Shown: one piece after another, positions 17,834-30,287 of the stretch
How the letters are laid out: each line of letters opens with the position of its first letter
How positions within the stretch are numbered: the stretch's first letter is position 1
Source: Aerococcus loyolae
Lineage (GTDB): Bacteria > Bacillota > Bacilli > Lactobacillales > Aerococcaceae
Length of the DNA stretch: 64,000 nucleotides
Direction of reading: 5' to 3'
Assembly (NCBI RefSeq): GCF_002871915.2
Contig: NZ_CP126958.1
Location: forward strand, 1,612,001-1,676,000
Translations under genes and position numbers: made by a program
Notes under the pieces: generated by a model
The model's input: only the letters and a program-made list of their open reading frames with translations
Database searches by the model: none
What the model was told of the DNA's origin: nothing

Positions 17834-17849
17834 AAAAGTCCTGACTTTT
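17834..17849. promoter_or_regulatory. Palindromic operator-like site
   Basis: AAAAGTC-CT-GACTTTT, a perfect inverted repeat with 7-bp arms, lies in the 132-141 bp gap between two divergent genes. It overlaps TATAAT on the minus strand (17829-17834) and abuts TGCTATACT on the plus strand (17849-17857). A regulator bound here could control both genes; no regulator is encoded next to it. Confidence 0.45.
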
Positions 17850-17857
17850 GCTATACT
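17849..17857 (+). promoter_or_regulatory. Extended -10 promoter for the glycosyltransferase
   Basis: TGCTATACT about 53 bp upstream of the start; the -35 region is occupied by the palindrome at 17834-17849. Confidence 0.5.
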
Positions 17858-17910
17858 CAAGGGTGTAAGCATGAGAACCAGACTTGTAAAGTAAACATGA
17901 GGTGACCCCA

Positions 17911-18855
17911 TTGAAGTCAATTTCTATCATTATCCCTTGCTACAATGAAGCCGATAATATCCGTCCCTACTACCAGGCCATGTTAGCGACCATGTCTCAC
18001 TTTCCTGACCAATTGAACTGGCAGCTCCTCTTTATTGATGACGGATCAACAGACCAGACCCTCCAAGAAATCAAGGCCCTGAGCCAAGCAGATCCGCGGC
18101 TGACTTACCTGGCTTTTTCCCGGAATTTTGGCAAGGAAGCAGGTATCTATGCTGGCTTACAACACAGCCACGGAGACTATGTCGTGATTATGGACGTCGA
18201 CCTCCAGGACCCGCCTGAACTATTGGTCCCTATGTACCAAAAACTCAAAGAAGAAGACTATGACTGTGTGGTGACCCGCCGTCAAGACCGGCAAGGAGAA
18301 TCCTGGTTTCGGTCGCAATGTGCCCGTCTCTTTTACTGGCTGATTAACCAATTATCCCACACCCCTATTCGCAGCGGGGAAAGAGACTACCGCATGATGA
18401 CTCGACAAATGGTCGATTCTGTCCTCAAAGTGAGTGAAGTCAACCGTTTCTCTAAGGGGATCTTTAATTGGGTCGGCTACCAAAAGACCTATATCGATTT
18501 TCCCAACCACCAACGCCAATTTGGCCACAGCCATTTTAGTTTTTGGAATCTCTTGGTATATTCCTTAGAAGGGATTATTTCTTTTTCACAAATTCCCCTC
18601 AATATCATCGCTATCCTAGGTCTCATTGTCTTTATTGTGGCCATAGGACTAGCTGCCTTTTTTATGGTCCGTACCCTGCTCTTTGGTAATCCTACTTCAG
18701 GCTGGACATCAACCATTGTTATTATTTTGCTCATGGGTGGTTTGCAAATGCTTTCTCTCGGCATTGTGGGGAAATACATTGGCAAGACTTTTCTGGAAAG
18801 TAAAAGGCGTCCACTTTACCTGGTTAAGGAAAGTAACCTTGAAGAAGACGACTAA
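17911..18855 (+). CDS. Family 2 glycosyltransferase, bactoprenol-linked type (GtrB-like)
   Basis: About 314 residues. The GT-A domain has IIIPCYNEADNI, LFIDDGSTDQT and the metal-binding MDVDLQDPPE, followed by two C-terminal membrane segments (about 225-250 and 262-285). This matches GtrB/Dpm-like enzymes that load a sugar onto undecaprenyl phosphate on the cytoplasmic side. The start is probably TTG at 17911, five bases after GAGGTGA; the GTG at 17902 is inside that ribosome binding site. It stands alone, with no flippase or second transferase nearby. Confidence 0.9.
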   Translation: MKSISIIIPCYNEADNIRPYYQAMLATMSHFPDQLNWQLLFIDDGSTDQTLQEIKALSQADPRLTYLAFSRNFGKEAGIYAGLQHSHGDYVVIMDVDLQDPPELLVPMYQKLKEEDYDCVVTRRQDRQGESWFRSQCARLFYWLINQLSHTPIRSGERDYRMMTRQMVDSVLKVSEVNRFSKGIFNWVGYQKTYIDFPNHQRQFGHSHFSFWNLLVYSLEGIISFSQIPLNIIAILGLIVFIVAIGLAAFFMVRTLLFGNPTSGWTSTIVIILLMGGLQMLSLGIVGKYIGKTFLESKRRPLYLVKESNLEEDD

Positions 18856-18878
18856 TAAAAAGCTTTTTACTTAGGAAT

Positions 18879-19421
18879 TTATTCAGTCAATCGAGCAGAT
18901 CCATAAAAGTAGTCCAGGACTGCCTCCCAATTATCCAGCCGGTCGGGATAATTTTCGGTCAAGTTATGGGGGGCTGAAAAAAGCAGCCCCTTACCATTAA
19001 AGCCTTGAAAATGACGACTATTATCATCAATCAAATAATCAGCCTCCAAAATCGACTTTTTCCCACAGAACACATAGTGACTATCGGGAATAAAGTCAAA
19101 ATTGCGGACTAACCACTCATACTTAGCAGTAAAAGAACTAGGAAACTCCATTGCAGCCGTAGTAATAAAGACTTCATAATCCTGATTGAGTTGCCAAAGA
19201 GCCTTTTGTGCCCCCTCTATGACATCAAGATCAGCAAAATAACTAGGATCAGCCACCATATCATGGAGCGCTTTTTGGTACTGGGGAAATAATTGATCCA
19301 AGTTCTTCCCATGAAGATCCTCTTTTTTAATTTGAAAATCATAGCTTTTATTAAACAAACGAAGTTGCTTAGCTAAAAAATCCGCAATCACTTCGTCCAT
19401 ATCAACAGCAATTTTTTGCAT
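18879..19421 (-). CDS. 5'(3')-deoxyribonucleotidase of the HAD superfamily
   Basis: 180 residues, the size of bacterial NT5C-type nucleotidases (YorS-like). HAD motifs: AVDMDEVIADF (nucleophile DxD, residues 7-9), ITTAA (motif II), and LIDDNSRHFQGF (motif IV). It removes phosphate from deoxynucleoside monophosphates. Convergent with the glycosyltransferase, 23 bp apart. Confidence 0.85.
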   Translation of the reverse strand: MQKIAVDMDEVIADFLAKQLRLFNKSYDFQIKKEDLHGKNLDQLFPQYQKALHDMVADPSYFADLDVIEGAQKALWQLNQDYEVFITTAAMEFPSSFTAKYEWLVRNFDFIPDSHYVFCGKKSILEADYLIDDNSRHFQGFNGKGLLFSAPHNLTENYPDRLDNWEAVLDYFYGSARLTE

Positions 19422-19476
19422 AGGCGTCCTTCCTTTCTTAACGAGTAAGCAAAAGTAATTTCTCCTTCTAATGCCA

Positions 19477-19516
19477 GCAAGCAGGTTTTAACTAATTCAG
19501 TCCTGCTTGCTTTTTT
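19477..19516 (+). terminator. Plus-strand terminator-like hairpin without an obvious gene
   Basis: GCAAGCAGG (19477-19485) and CCTGCTTGC (19502-19510) pair perfectly and are followed by six T. No plus-strand gene precedes it; the adjacent nucleotidase is on the other strand. It may end an unseen small RNA or antisense transcript, or be a relic from before the IS insertion. Confidence 0.55.
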
Positions 19517-19641
19517 GTTTTCACAGTCTTGTAAACGGTTTTGATGATCTTAATAACTTACTTATCCTATGCCCTATTAAAACACAGAGCCCTAGGCAAT
19601 TCCAAAAGAAAGCAAGAAAAAGAGTCTGGGACAAAAGTCTC

Positions 19642-19649
19642 AAAACAAA
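19642..19649 (+). repeat. ISL3 target-site duplication, left copy
   Basis: AAAACAAA directly before the ISL3 left end, identical to 21295-21302 directly after its right end. ISL3 elements make 8-bp duplications. Confidence 0.85.
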
Positions 19650-21294
19650 GGTTCTATAATATTTGGTGTTGATGGGAGCCAACGGCTCTTCATTGGCACC
19701 ATTTTTTATACACAAAAAGCCATGGAAAGCCTATACTGAAAATACAAACAAACACACAGAAAGGCGGATTCCATGACTCAATCCCATTGTATACAAAATC
19801 TCTTTAATATAAAAGATGAAAATATTGAAATTGAAGATAAAGTAGTGGAGGAAAAGAAAGGCAATATCGTTCATAAGGTTATTTTTGGGAACTTAACTAA
19901 CCAACCTTCTCACTGTTCCCATTGCGGCCATATCAACGAATCACAAGCTGATATCGTTAAAAATGGTTCTTATTCAAGCGATATCTTACTAACAACCATT
20001 AATGATGGGCAACCCGTTACTTTGCGTCTTAAAAAGCAACGTTTCTTTTGTAAACACTGCCAAAGGACTTTTAATGCTAAAACTCCCATAGTCACTGCTA
20101 ATTGTTATATTTCTAACACGCTAAAAAATGCAATCACTTTTGCTCTCAGTGAGACGATAGCGATGACTCTTATTGGTAAACAACACAATGTTTCCGTATC
20201 GACGGTGATTCGACTTCTAGAAGAAAGAGGAAAAGCATTACTTCCTAAATTTAATTATTTGCCCCAGTACCTTTCTTTTGATGAATTTAAATCAGTGAAA
20301 AATGTCAGTGGTGCGATGAGCTTTATTTTTATTGATCCAGTGAACCATCGGTTAATTGATATTGTTGAAAATCGACAAAAGAGCGAATTAATCCACTACT
20401 TTATGCGTTTTTCTTACCAAAGTCGTCAAGCCGTCAAAATCGTTACAATTGATATGTATAGCCCGTATATCGAAGTCATCCGCGCTTGTTTTCCCAATGC
20501 AAAAATTCTATTTGACCGTTTTCATGTCATTCAACATCTCAATTTGGCCATCAATTCCGTACGTATTCAGCTAATGAATCAGATTCGCTATCAATCACCA
20601 CGTGATTATCGCAAATTAAAGCAGCTATGGAAGTTGCCTTTAAAAAATGAATGGGAACTTGACTTTAAAAACTTATATACTCATCGACTTTTTGACGGTC
20701 TCGTTTCAGAACAGATGATTGTTGATTACCTCACCAATTTATCTCCCGAATTATCGCGCACCTATACTTACGTTAATCGCCTAAAATATAGTATTTATAC
20801 CCATGATATTCAGTCCTTTAGAGACTTGCTTATTGAAGTCAAGAAATACACATTTCCACGTAGAGTACGAACCATTTTTCAAACGTTAGAAAGATATCAA
20901 GAAGGTATTTGTACAGCTTTAACGTATACTTTATCTAACGGTCCAATAGAAGGAATGAACAATAAAACGAAACTGATTAAGCGCACAGGATATGGGTATC
21001 GTCGTTTTGATCATTTAAGAATACGTATAATAATGGCCTCTCGATTGGTATGTAATGATTTTCAACCTCGGCCTCTCACTTTTTCAGAAGCAGCATAGTC
21101 TTTGTGATACTTATTCATTATTTATGATATTGCTTTCTTACTCTTTATTTTCGCCTATGGCGAAAAAACAAGAAATAAGAGGTCTTTTAATCGTCCCCAT
21201 TTTTCTTTGATCGGCAAATATTAAAAAATGTCATACCAGTTCTGATATGACATTAATTATATAAATTCTCATCAACACGATTTGACAAAGAACC
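19650..21294 (+). mobile_element. ISL3-family insertion sequence
   Basis: 1645 bp. Imperfect terminal inverted repeats start GGTTCTATAATATTTGGTG on the left and, read from the right end inward, GGTTCTTTGTCAAATCGTG; both continue TTGATG. It is flanked by AAAACAAA duplications (19642-19649, 21295-21302). It contains one intact transposase gene and a hairpin near the right end (about 21226-21253, ATGTCATA/TATGACAT). It appears intact and inserted after the IS1182-type element. Confidence 0.92.
19773..21098 (+). CDS. ISL3-family transposase
   Basis: 441 residues, a normal length. It has an N-terminal zinc-finger region (CSHCGHI near residue 47, CKHCQRTF near 93), a helix-turn-helix (IGKQHNVSVSTVIRLLEERG) and the DDE catalytic core with YLSFDEFK, TIDMYSPYIEVI and the C-terminal NGPIEGMNNKTKLIKR. 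Coding appears intact, so the element could be active. Confidence 0.95.
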   Translation: MTQSHCIQNLFNIKDENIEIEDKVVEEKKGNIVHKVIFGNLTNQPSHCSHCGHINESQADIVKNGSYSSDILLTTINDGQPVTLRLKKQRFFCKHCQRTFNAKTPIVTANCYISNTLKNAITFALSETIAMTLIGKQHNVSVSTVIRLLEERGKALLPKFNYLPQYLSFDEFKSVKNVSGAMSFIFIDPVNHRLIDIVENRQKSELIHYFMRFSYQSRQAVKIVTIDMYSPYIEVIRACFPNAKILFDRFHVIQHLNLAINSVRIQLMNQIRYQSPRDYRKLKQLWKLPLKNEWELDFKNLYTHRLFDGLVSEQMIVDYLTNLSPELSRTYTYVNRLKYSIYTHDIQSFRDLLIEVKKYTFPRRVRTIFQTLERYQEGICTALTYTLSNGPIEGMNNKTKLIKRTGYGYRRFDHLRIRIIMASRLVCNDFQPRPLTFSEAA

Positions 21295-21302
21295 AAAACA
21301 AA
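21295..21302 (+). repeat. ISL3 target-site duplication, right copy
   Basis: AAAACAAA, matching the left copy at 19642-19649. Confidence 0.85.
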
Positions 21303-21344
21303 AAGGGTTAAGAAGTTAGTTTTCACTAATTTCTTAACCCTTTT
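21301..21344. terminator. Hairpin at the left end of the IS1182-type element
   Basis: 19-base arms with one mismatch, AAAAGGGTTAAGAAGTTAG and CTAATTTCTTAACCCTTTT, with A and T runs on both sides. It would block read-through from outside into the transposase gene, a common IS safeguard. Confidence 0.65.
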
Positions 21345-21418
21345 ACTTAAAATTAGGTATTAAAAAAGCACCCTGTTATAATATTAGTAACCACACTAAA
21401 GATTAAGGGGTGCTTCTT

Positions 21419-22948
21419 ATGTACATACAATATAACATGAATCAAACAACACTTCCACTAGAATTATCTGCATGTATCGATCCAGATCATATTGTATTTT
21501 CAATCTATAATTTTATTGAATCTCTGGATGAAAAATACTTTGAAAGCTTCAGTACGCAGGACGGCCGTCCTGCCTATCATCCAAAGCCTTTAATCATGGC
21601 ACTTCTATATGCTTATAGTAAAGGCGTATTTAGCGGAAGAAAAATAGAGGAACTGATGGTTGAAAATTTACCCATGCAGTGGCTAGTCGCTCAACAAGTT
21701 ATTAGCTATCGAACGATTAATCGCTTCCGTTCTTCAGAAAATTGCAGATCTTTATTAGAAAATCTATTCGTTGAGTTTACCACTCAGTTAAAGTTAGAGA
21801 AATTAATTCATTTAGAAAATTGCTTTATCGATGGAACTAAAATTGAAGCGAATGCCAATAAATATTCTTTTGTTTGGAAAAAGGCAACTGAAAAATATGC
21901 AGAGCGATTAAAAGTGACCTCACGTGAATATTACTTTAATGAAATTCAACCGATGGTTGATGCTGGAATCCAATATGATGAAAATTTAGATCTAGAAGAA
22001 ACGATGCTTCAAGAGATATCTAAAGTGCTTAAGGAAGAAATCGATAAACTCACTGAAGATATTGAGGAAACTCCTGTAAAAGGGCCAGATCAACGTAAAC
22101 AAGAACGCCGTCGTTTGAAAAAACATTACCGTAAAGTGAGTCAAGATTTTCTACCTCGCAAACAAAAGTATGCCAAACAGTTTGAAACATTTAACGGAAG
22201 AAATAGCTATTCAAAAACAGATCCTGATGCGACGTTCATGCGAATGAAAGATGACCATATGATGAATGGGCAATTGAAAGCGGGATATAATATCCAAGTA
22301 GCGACTGAAAACCAATTTGTCCTTCATTATGATATTTTCCACAATCCGACGGATACGCGGACTTTACAACCCTTTGTTGAAAGTTTTCCTAATTCCCCGA
22401 AATGCATTGTAGCTGATGCTGGTTATGGTAGCGAAGAAAACCTTACTTATTTAGATAACCATAAAATTAACCATTTGATTAAATACAATCGGTTTGATAA
22501 AGAGCAGAAAAAGAAACATAAAAAATCAGCTAAAAATATGGATAATTGGAGTTACGATAAGCAAAGTAATACTTTCACACATCCTGATGGCACGGTTTAT
22601 TTCTTTAGTCATCTCCAAAAACGAAAAAATAAAATGAGTGGTTATATTTCTGAAATTCAGGTTTATAAGCCTTTGGATCCAGAAAATGCGCCGCAAAAGG
22701 CGCTTTACTATAATAAAAACTATCAGGAATTAAAGAATATAGAAACACAGAAGCTTTTATCTGAAGAAGGATCTAGGCTCTTTTCCAAACGGAAAATTGA
22801 CGTTGAACCAGTTTTTGGCCAGATAAAGGCTATTTTAGGGTTCACTCGATTTAACCTCAGAGGGAAAACAAAGGTTAAAACTGATGTTGGATTGGCCTTC
22901 ATGGCCAATAATTTGAAAAAATATAGCAAAATAAAAGCAAGAAAATAA
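21419..22948 (+). CDS. IS1182-family transposase
   Basis: 509 residues from ATG 21419, placed nine bases after AAGGGG; a GTG three codons upstream is also possible. The reading has LPLELSACIDPDHIVFSIYN, HPKPLIMALLYAYSKGVFS, FIDGTKIEANANKYSFVWKK and IVADAGYGSEENLTYL, all typical of IS1182/IS1272 DDE transposases, with the late Glu region KRKIDVEPVFGQIKAILGF. The gene is intact. TATAAT at 21377-21382 is a likely -10. Confidence 0.95.
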   Translation: MYIQYNMNQTTLPLELSACIDPDHIVFSIYNFIESLDEKYFESFSTQDGRPAYHPKPLIMALLYAYSKGVFSGRKIEELMVENLPMQWLVAQQVISYRTINRFRSSENCRSLLENLFVEFTTQLKLEKLIHLENCFIDGTKIEANANKYSFVWKKATEKYAERLKVTSREYYFNEIQPMVDAGIQYDENLDLEETMLQEISKVLKEEIDKLTEDIEETPVKGPDQRKQERRRLKKHYRKVSQDFLPRKQKYAKQFETFNGRNSYSKTDPDATFMRMKDDHMMNGQLKAGYNIQVATENQFVLHYDIFHNPTDTRTLQPFVESFPNSPKCIVADAGYGSEENLTYLDNHKINHLIKYNRFDKEQKKKHKKSAKNMDNWSYDKQSNTFTHPDGTVYFFSHLQKRKNKMSGYISEIQVYKPLDPENAPQKALYYNKNYQELKNIETQKLLSEEGSRLFSKRKIDVEPVFGQIKAILGFTRFNLRGKTKVKTDVGLAFMANNLKKYSKIKARK

Positions 22949-22999
22949 GAGAATCTACAAATCACGCTTAAGTAATTTGTAGATTCTCTTTTTTTTTAT
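22949..22999 (+). terminator. Terminator of the IS1182-type transposase gene
   Basis: 14-base arms, GAGAATCTACAAAT and ATTTGTAGATTCTC, followed by a run of about ten T, directly after the transposase stop. Confidence 0.85.
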
Positions 23000-23033
23000 A
23001 GTCCGTAGACTTTTGTCCCAGACTCCTTAGTTA

Positions 23034-23150
23034 GCACGGCAACGTCCTAGTCTCACAGGGGGCAACCCCCAACTACATTCGGCGCTAAGAAGCTTAACTG
23101 CTGTGTTCGGGATGGATACAGGTGGGTCCTTCTTGCCATCGTCACCGTAC
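23034..23150 (-). rRNA. rrf: 5S ribosomal RNA
   Basis: About 117 nt. Landmarks on the minus strand: GGTGACGATGGC near the 5' end, CCCGAACACAGCAGTTAAGC in the middle and GGGGGTTGCCCCCTGTGAGA towards the 3' end. The ends were set by pairing GTACGG with CCGTGC. The IS1182-type element begins nine bases downstream. Confidence 0.95.
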
Positions 23151-23174
23151 AATTTATTTTTTTTGAGCTTGTTC

Positions 23175-23195
23175 GCTCAAAACTGAATCTATCAT
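23175..23195 (-). other. 23S processing stem, 3' half
   Basis: Complementary, with few mismatches, to 26248-26270 upstream of 23S. The two would form the RNase III processing stem around the 23S rRNA. Confidence 0.6.
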
Positions 23196-23228
23196 GCCTT
23201 CCGTAAACCTCATACAACCTTATCCTTT

Positions 23229-26130
<2,902 letters not shown>

Positions 26131-26247
26131 ACCGGTTAAGTTGTATGATGCGAAAAGTTTTAAAACTCTTTCTTTTTCGGTTTTTACGCTTGGTAAAATT
26201 GGTTTATTAACATTTCTATCTCGCAAAAAATAGAAATGCGGAATGTT

Positions 26248-26270
26248 ATGATAGTATTCAGTTTTCAAAG
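26248..26270 (-). other. 23S processing stem, 5' half
   Basis: Pairs with 23175-23195. The 16S-23S spacer (26131-26340) contains no tRNA gene. Confidence 0.6.
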
Positions 26271-26282
26271 AACAATAGAGAG

Positions 26283-26313
26283 TTAGACCTCTCAAAACTA
26301 AACAAAGAAGACT
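26283..26313 (-). other. 16S processing stem, 3' half
   Basis: TTAGACCTCTCAAAACTAAA and the following bases are complementary over about 30 bases, with about four mismatches, to the 16S leader at 28004-28033. This is the expected RNase III processing stem. Confidence 0.65.
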
Positions 26314-26331
26314 CAAATATGTATTCCGAAT

Positions 26332-27890
<1,559 letters not shown>

Positions 27891-28003
27891 AATCATGAGC
27901 GTTGATAGCTCATTTGTTTGCTGACTAGTTATAGTCTGGTCTAGACTTATTGTTTGAATTGTTGGTTCATCAACAAAATGTTGATGCCCTACACATTTGG
28001 TTC

Positions 28004-28033
28004 GTCTTCTTTGTTCAGTTTTCAAAGGTCTAA
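28004..28033 (-). other. 16S processing stem, 5' half
   Basis: Pairs with 26283-26313 to enclose the 16S rRNA. Confidence 0.65.
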
Positions 28034-28064
28034 TCTTGCTGTCTTCTGCGACAGCGACTTAATT

Positions 28065-28094
28065 AGTATACCATAGCTTTTAGATTTTTGTCAA
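28065..28094 (-). promoter_or_regulatory. rRNA promoter, proximal
   Basis: Minus strand TTGACA (28089-28094), an 18-bp spacer, and TATACT (28065-28070). Confidence 0.8.
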
Positions 28095-28159
28095 CAACTT
28101 TTTTAAATTATTTTCATTTTCTAAAGTTTTGTTGGCAAAAGCTCTTAGCCAGGAACTAT

Positions 28160-28189
28160 ATTATATAATCATTCAGAAGATTTTGTCAA
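28160..28189 (-). promoter_or_regulatory. rRNA promoter, middle
   Basis: Minus strand TTGACA (28184-28189), an 18-bp spacer, and TATAAT (28160-28165), both boxes consensus. Confidence 0.85.
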
Positions 28190-28244
28190 TAGCTTTCTGA
28201 AATATTTTTTGCTGGGGAGCTGTTCGCTCTCAAGCAACTCTAAT

Positions 28245-28273
28245 AGAGTACCAGCTTATTTAGATATTGTCAA
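28245..28273 (-). promoter_or_regulatory. rRNA promoter, distal
   Basis: Minus strand TTGACA (28268-28273), a 17-bp spacer, and TACTCT (28245-28250). It is back to back with the promoter of the thioesterase gene. Confidence 0.7.
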
Positions 28274-28279
28274 CAGCTA

Positions 28280-28288
28280 TGGTATAAT
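28280..28288 (+). promoter_or_regulatory. Extended -10 promoter for the thioesterase gene
   Basis: TGGTATAAT, 39 bp before the start codon; its upstream region overlaps the distal rRNA promoter. Confidence 0.5.
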
Positions 28289-28326
28289 TAATTTAAATTT
28301 TTATTAGCAGCTCAAGGAGGATTACT

Positions 28327-28698
28327 ATGGATACCTATTTTACTGTTTTACCCCACCAATTGGCTAATCAAGTCGGCTCGGGAAGTTTAGAAGTGCTTTC
28401 CAGCCCCTGGCTCTTAGGTTATTTCGAAAATGCAGCAGTACGATTTTTGAAAGACTACTTAGCGGAAGACGAAACAACCGTAGGAACCAATGCTCAGTTA
28501 GAACATTTGGCTCCAAGTCTCTTGAATGAAGAAATCCGCATTCACTGTGAATTGGTTGACCACGATGATCGTCATTACCATTTCCAAATGCAAGCCTATT
28601 GCCAAGACCAATTAATTGGTCGTTTAGACCACCGTCGAGTGAAAGTCAATAAGGAAAGCTTTATGAAGAAAACCCAAGACAATTCATCCCTTCAATAG
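28327..28698 (+). CDS. Hotdog-fold thioesterase (FlK-like)
   Basis: 123 residues with a single hotdog domain. The phrase VGTNAQLEHLAPSLLNEEIRI matches the FlK-type thioesterase pattern (VGT...HLAPT...G), and LLGYFENAAVRFL precedes it with a Glu in the usual place. It probably hydrolyses an acyl-CoA; the substrate is unknown. CAAGGAGG lies seven bases before the ATG. It is a single-gene unit with a terminator. Confidence 0.8.
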   Translation: MDTYFTVLPHQLANQVGSGSLEVLSSPWLLGYFENAAVRFLKDYLAEDETTVGTNAQLEHLAPSLLNEEIRIHCELVDHDDRHYHFQMQAYCQDQLIGRLDHRRVKVNKESFMKKTQDNSSLQ

Positions 28699-28755
28699 AA
28701 AAAAGCCTAAGTGGCCCAGCGTCTTTAAGCGCTCAAGGTCAACTTAGGCTTTTTA
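28699..28755. terminator. Bidirectional terminator
   Basis: AAAAAGCCTAAGT and ACTTAGGCTTTTT arms between the convergent thioesterase and CNNM genes. Confidence 0.85.
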
Positions 28756-30081
28756 TTATTCGTCATCGCCTTCTTCACGGGGTTGGTAGTGGACTTTGAT
28801 TTTACGAATCCGTCCATCATCTACATCGGTTGTGGTGAAGAGATAGTCATCAACTTGGATGCTTTCGTTAATAGTATCTTGGGGAAAACGACCCAAGTGT
28901 TCAATAATAATGCCGGCCATGGTATCGGAGTCGCCCGAATAGATATGGGCATTGAATAGCTGATTAAACTTATCAATCGGCATACTTCCGTCAATGATAT
29001 AGGTGTCATCACTAACTTTCTTATATTTAAAGGACATTTCATCGTACTCATCTTCAATGTCCCCGACAATGACTTCAATCAAATCTTCCAAGGTCACCAG
29101 ACCAACCACGCCCCCATATTCATCTTTTAAGATGGCCATATGGAGGTGGTTACGTTTAAACTCTAAAAGCAAATCATCGATAAAGACCGTTTCCGGTGCA
29201 AAGTAAGGCTCGCGCATGATGTTTTCCATCTGAATATTTTCAAAGCCCACCCGGTTGGCTTCCCGTAAAACATCCTTGGCATGGACAATGCCTAGAATAT
29301 CGTCTTTGTCATCCCGGTAAACCGGAATCCGAGAATATTGGGACTGAAGAATGAGCTGCAAGTTCTCCTCACGGTCATCTTCAATATCCAGCATAAAGGT
29401 ATCTGTCCGTGGCACCATCACGCCCTTAGCCAGCTTGGAATCCAAGGAGAGCACCCCTTGCATCATCCGGAATTCATCCATATCAATAATCCCGTCATTG
29501 CGGCCACTCTCAATTAACTTCCGCATTTCTGAACGGGTCAGGCGTTCTTCTCTTTGGGTAAAGTCGATCGGCGCGATCGCCTTTAAGACGTCAGTCGAGG
29601 CGGTTAATAACCAGACGAAAGGGGTAAACACTTTATTTAAGAATGATATCGTTCCTGCCGAGAACAGGCAGTACTTCTCTGGTATCTGGATGGCGACTTG
29701 CTTAGGGAAGAGCTCCCCAAAAACTAGGGAGATATATGACAAAATCACCGTAACGATTGCCGTAGCTAGAATTTCGGCAGCGGGAATATTGGCCAAATAA
29801 GGCAAGATGTAGCCCACAAAGGTATTGGCAGCCGATGCCGAGGACAGGAAGCCAGCAAAAGTGATTCCTACCTGAATGGTAGACAGAAAGTCATCCGACT
29901 TGTCCAGTAATTGAACCACTTTTACAGCACGGCGGTCACCCTCCTCAGCCAATTGGTTGATCTTCCCTTGGTTAACAGAAACAAAGGCCATTTCTGCCCC
30001 AGCTAAGAAAGCGTTAATTAAGGTTAATACCAGTATTAAAATTATTTGTCCTAGGATCGAAGAGGCCCCCGGATCTTCCAT
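28756..30081 (-). CDS. CNNM/CBS-domain membrane protein (HlyC/CorC family)
   Basis: 441 residues. An N-terminal CNNM (DUF21) transmembrane domain (about 1-200; FLAGAEMAFVSVNQGKINQLAEEG, GITFAGFLSSASAANTF) is followed by two CBS domains (MVPRTDTFMLDIEDD, FIDDLLLEFKRNHLHMAIL) and the C-terminal CorC_HlyC domain (DTYIIDGSMPIDKFNQLF). Relatives export magnesium or other cations; the old name hemolysin is misleading. Single gene; a TATAAT lies about 50 bp upstream. Confidence 0.92.
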   Translation of the reverse strand: MEDPGASSILGQIILILVLTLINAFLAGAEMAFVSVNQGKINQLAEEGDRRAVKVVQLLDKSDDFLSTIQVGITFAGFLSSASAANTFVGYILPYLANIPAAEILATAIVTVILSYISLVFGELFPKQVAIQIPEKYCLFSAGTISFLNKVFTPFVWLLTASTDVLKAIAPIDFTQREERLTRSEMRKLIESGRNDGIIDMDEFRMMQGVLSLDSKLAKGVMVPRTDTFMLDIEDDREENLQLILQSQYSRIPVYRDDKDDILGIVHAKDVLREANRVGFENIQMENIMREPYFAPETVFIDDLLLEFKRNHLHMAILKDEYGGVVGLVTLEDLIEVIVGDIEDEYDEMSFKYKKVSDDTYIIDGSMPIDKFNQLFNAHIYSGDSDTMAGIIIEHLGRFPQDTINESIQVDDYLFTTTDVDDGRIRKIKVHYQPREEGDDE

Positions 30082-30220
30082 ATATCATTTCTCCTTCATT
30101 GCTTCAAAAATGTCTTTATATTAGTCTAGTATATTATAATTTTTTTCGCCCGTCTATACTTTGCTCCAAGCATTCTCTAAGGGAAAACCTAGCCTTCCCT
30201 GATCTATCTTCTCTTTCTAT

Positions 30221-30249
30221 AAAAAAGGCCCGGACTAGCCGGGCAAAAA
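30221..30249 (-). terminator. Terminator of the ABC transporter operon
   Basis: GCCCGG-CTAGTC-CGGGCC followed by six T on the minus strand, about 40 bp after the permease stop. Confidence 0.85.
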
Positions 30250-30287
30250 CATCTATTCAAATGTCAGCAAGCGCTAAGCGATAAAAT

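Larger units (their letters stand above)
19622..23025 (+). mobile_element. IS1182-type insertion sequence, interrupted by an ISL3 element
   Basis: Bounded by a perfect 19-bp inverted repeat, GAGTCTGGGACAAAAGTCT at 19622-19640 and its complement at 23007-23025. It encodes an IS1182-family transposase (21419-22948) with its own promoter and terminators. The left arm is split by an ISL3 element at 19650-21294. Without that, the element would be about 1.75 kb, normal for IS1182. No convincing target duplication is visible. Its right end lies nine bases from the 3' end of the 5S rRNA. Confidence 0.82.

Noticed and set aside
19521-19715. 64-codon minus-strand frame at the left IS border
   Set aside because: It crosses the ends of two insertion sequences and has no start signal.
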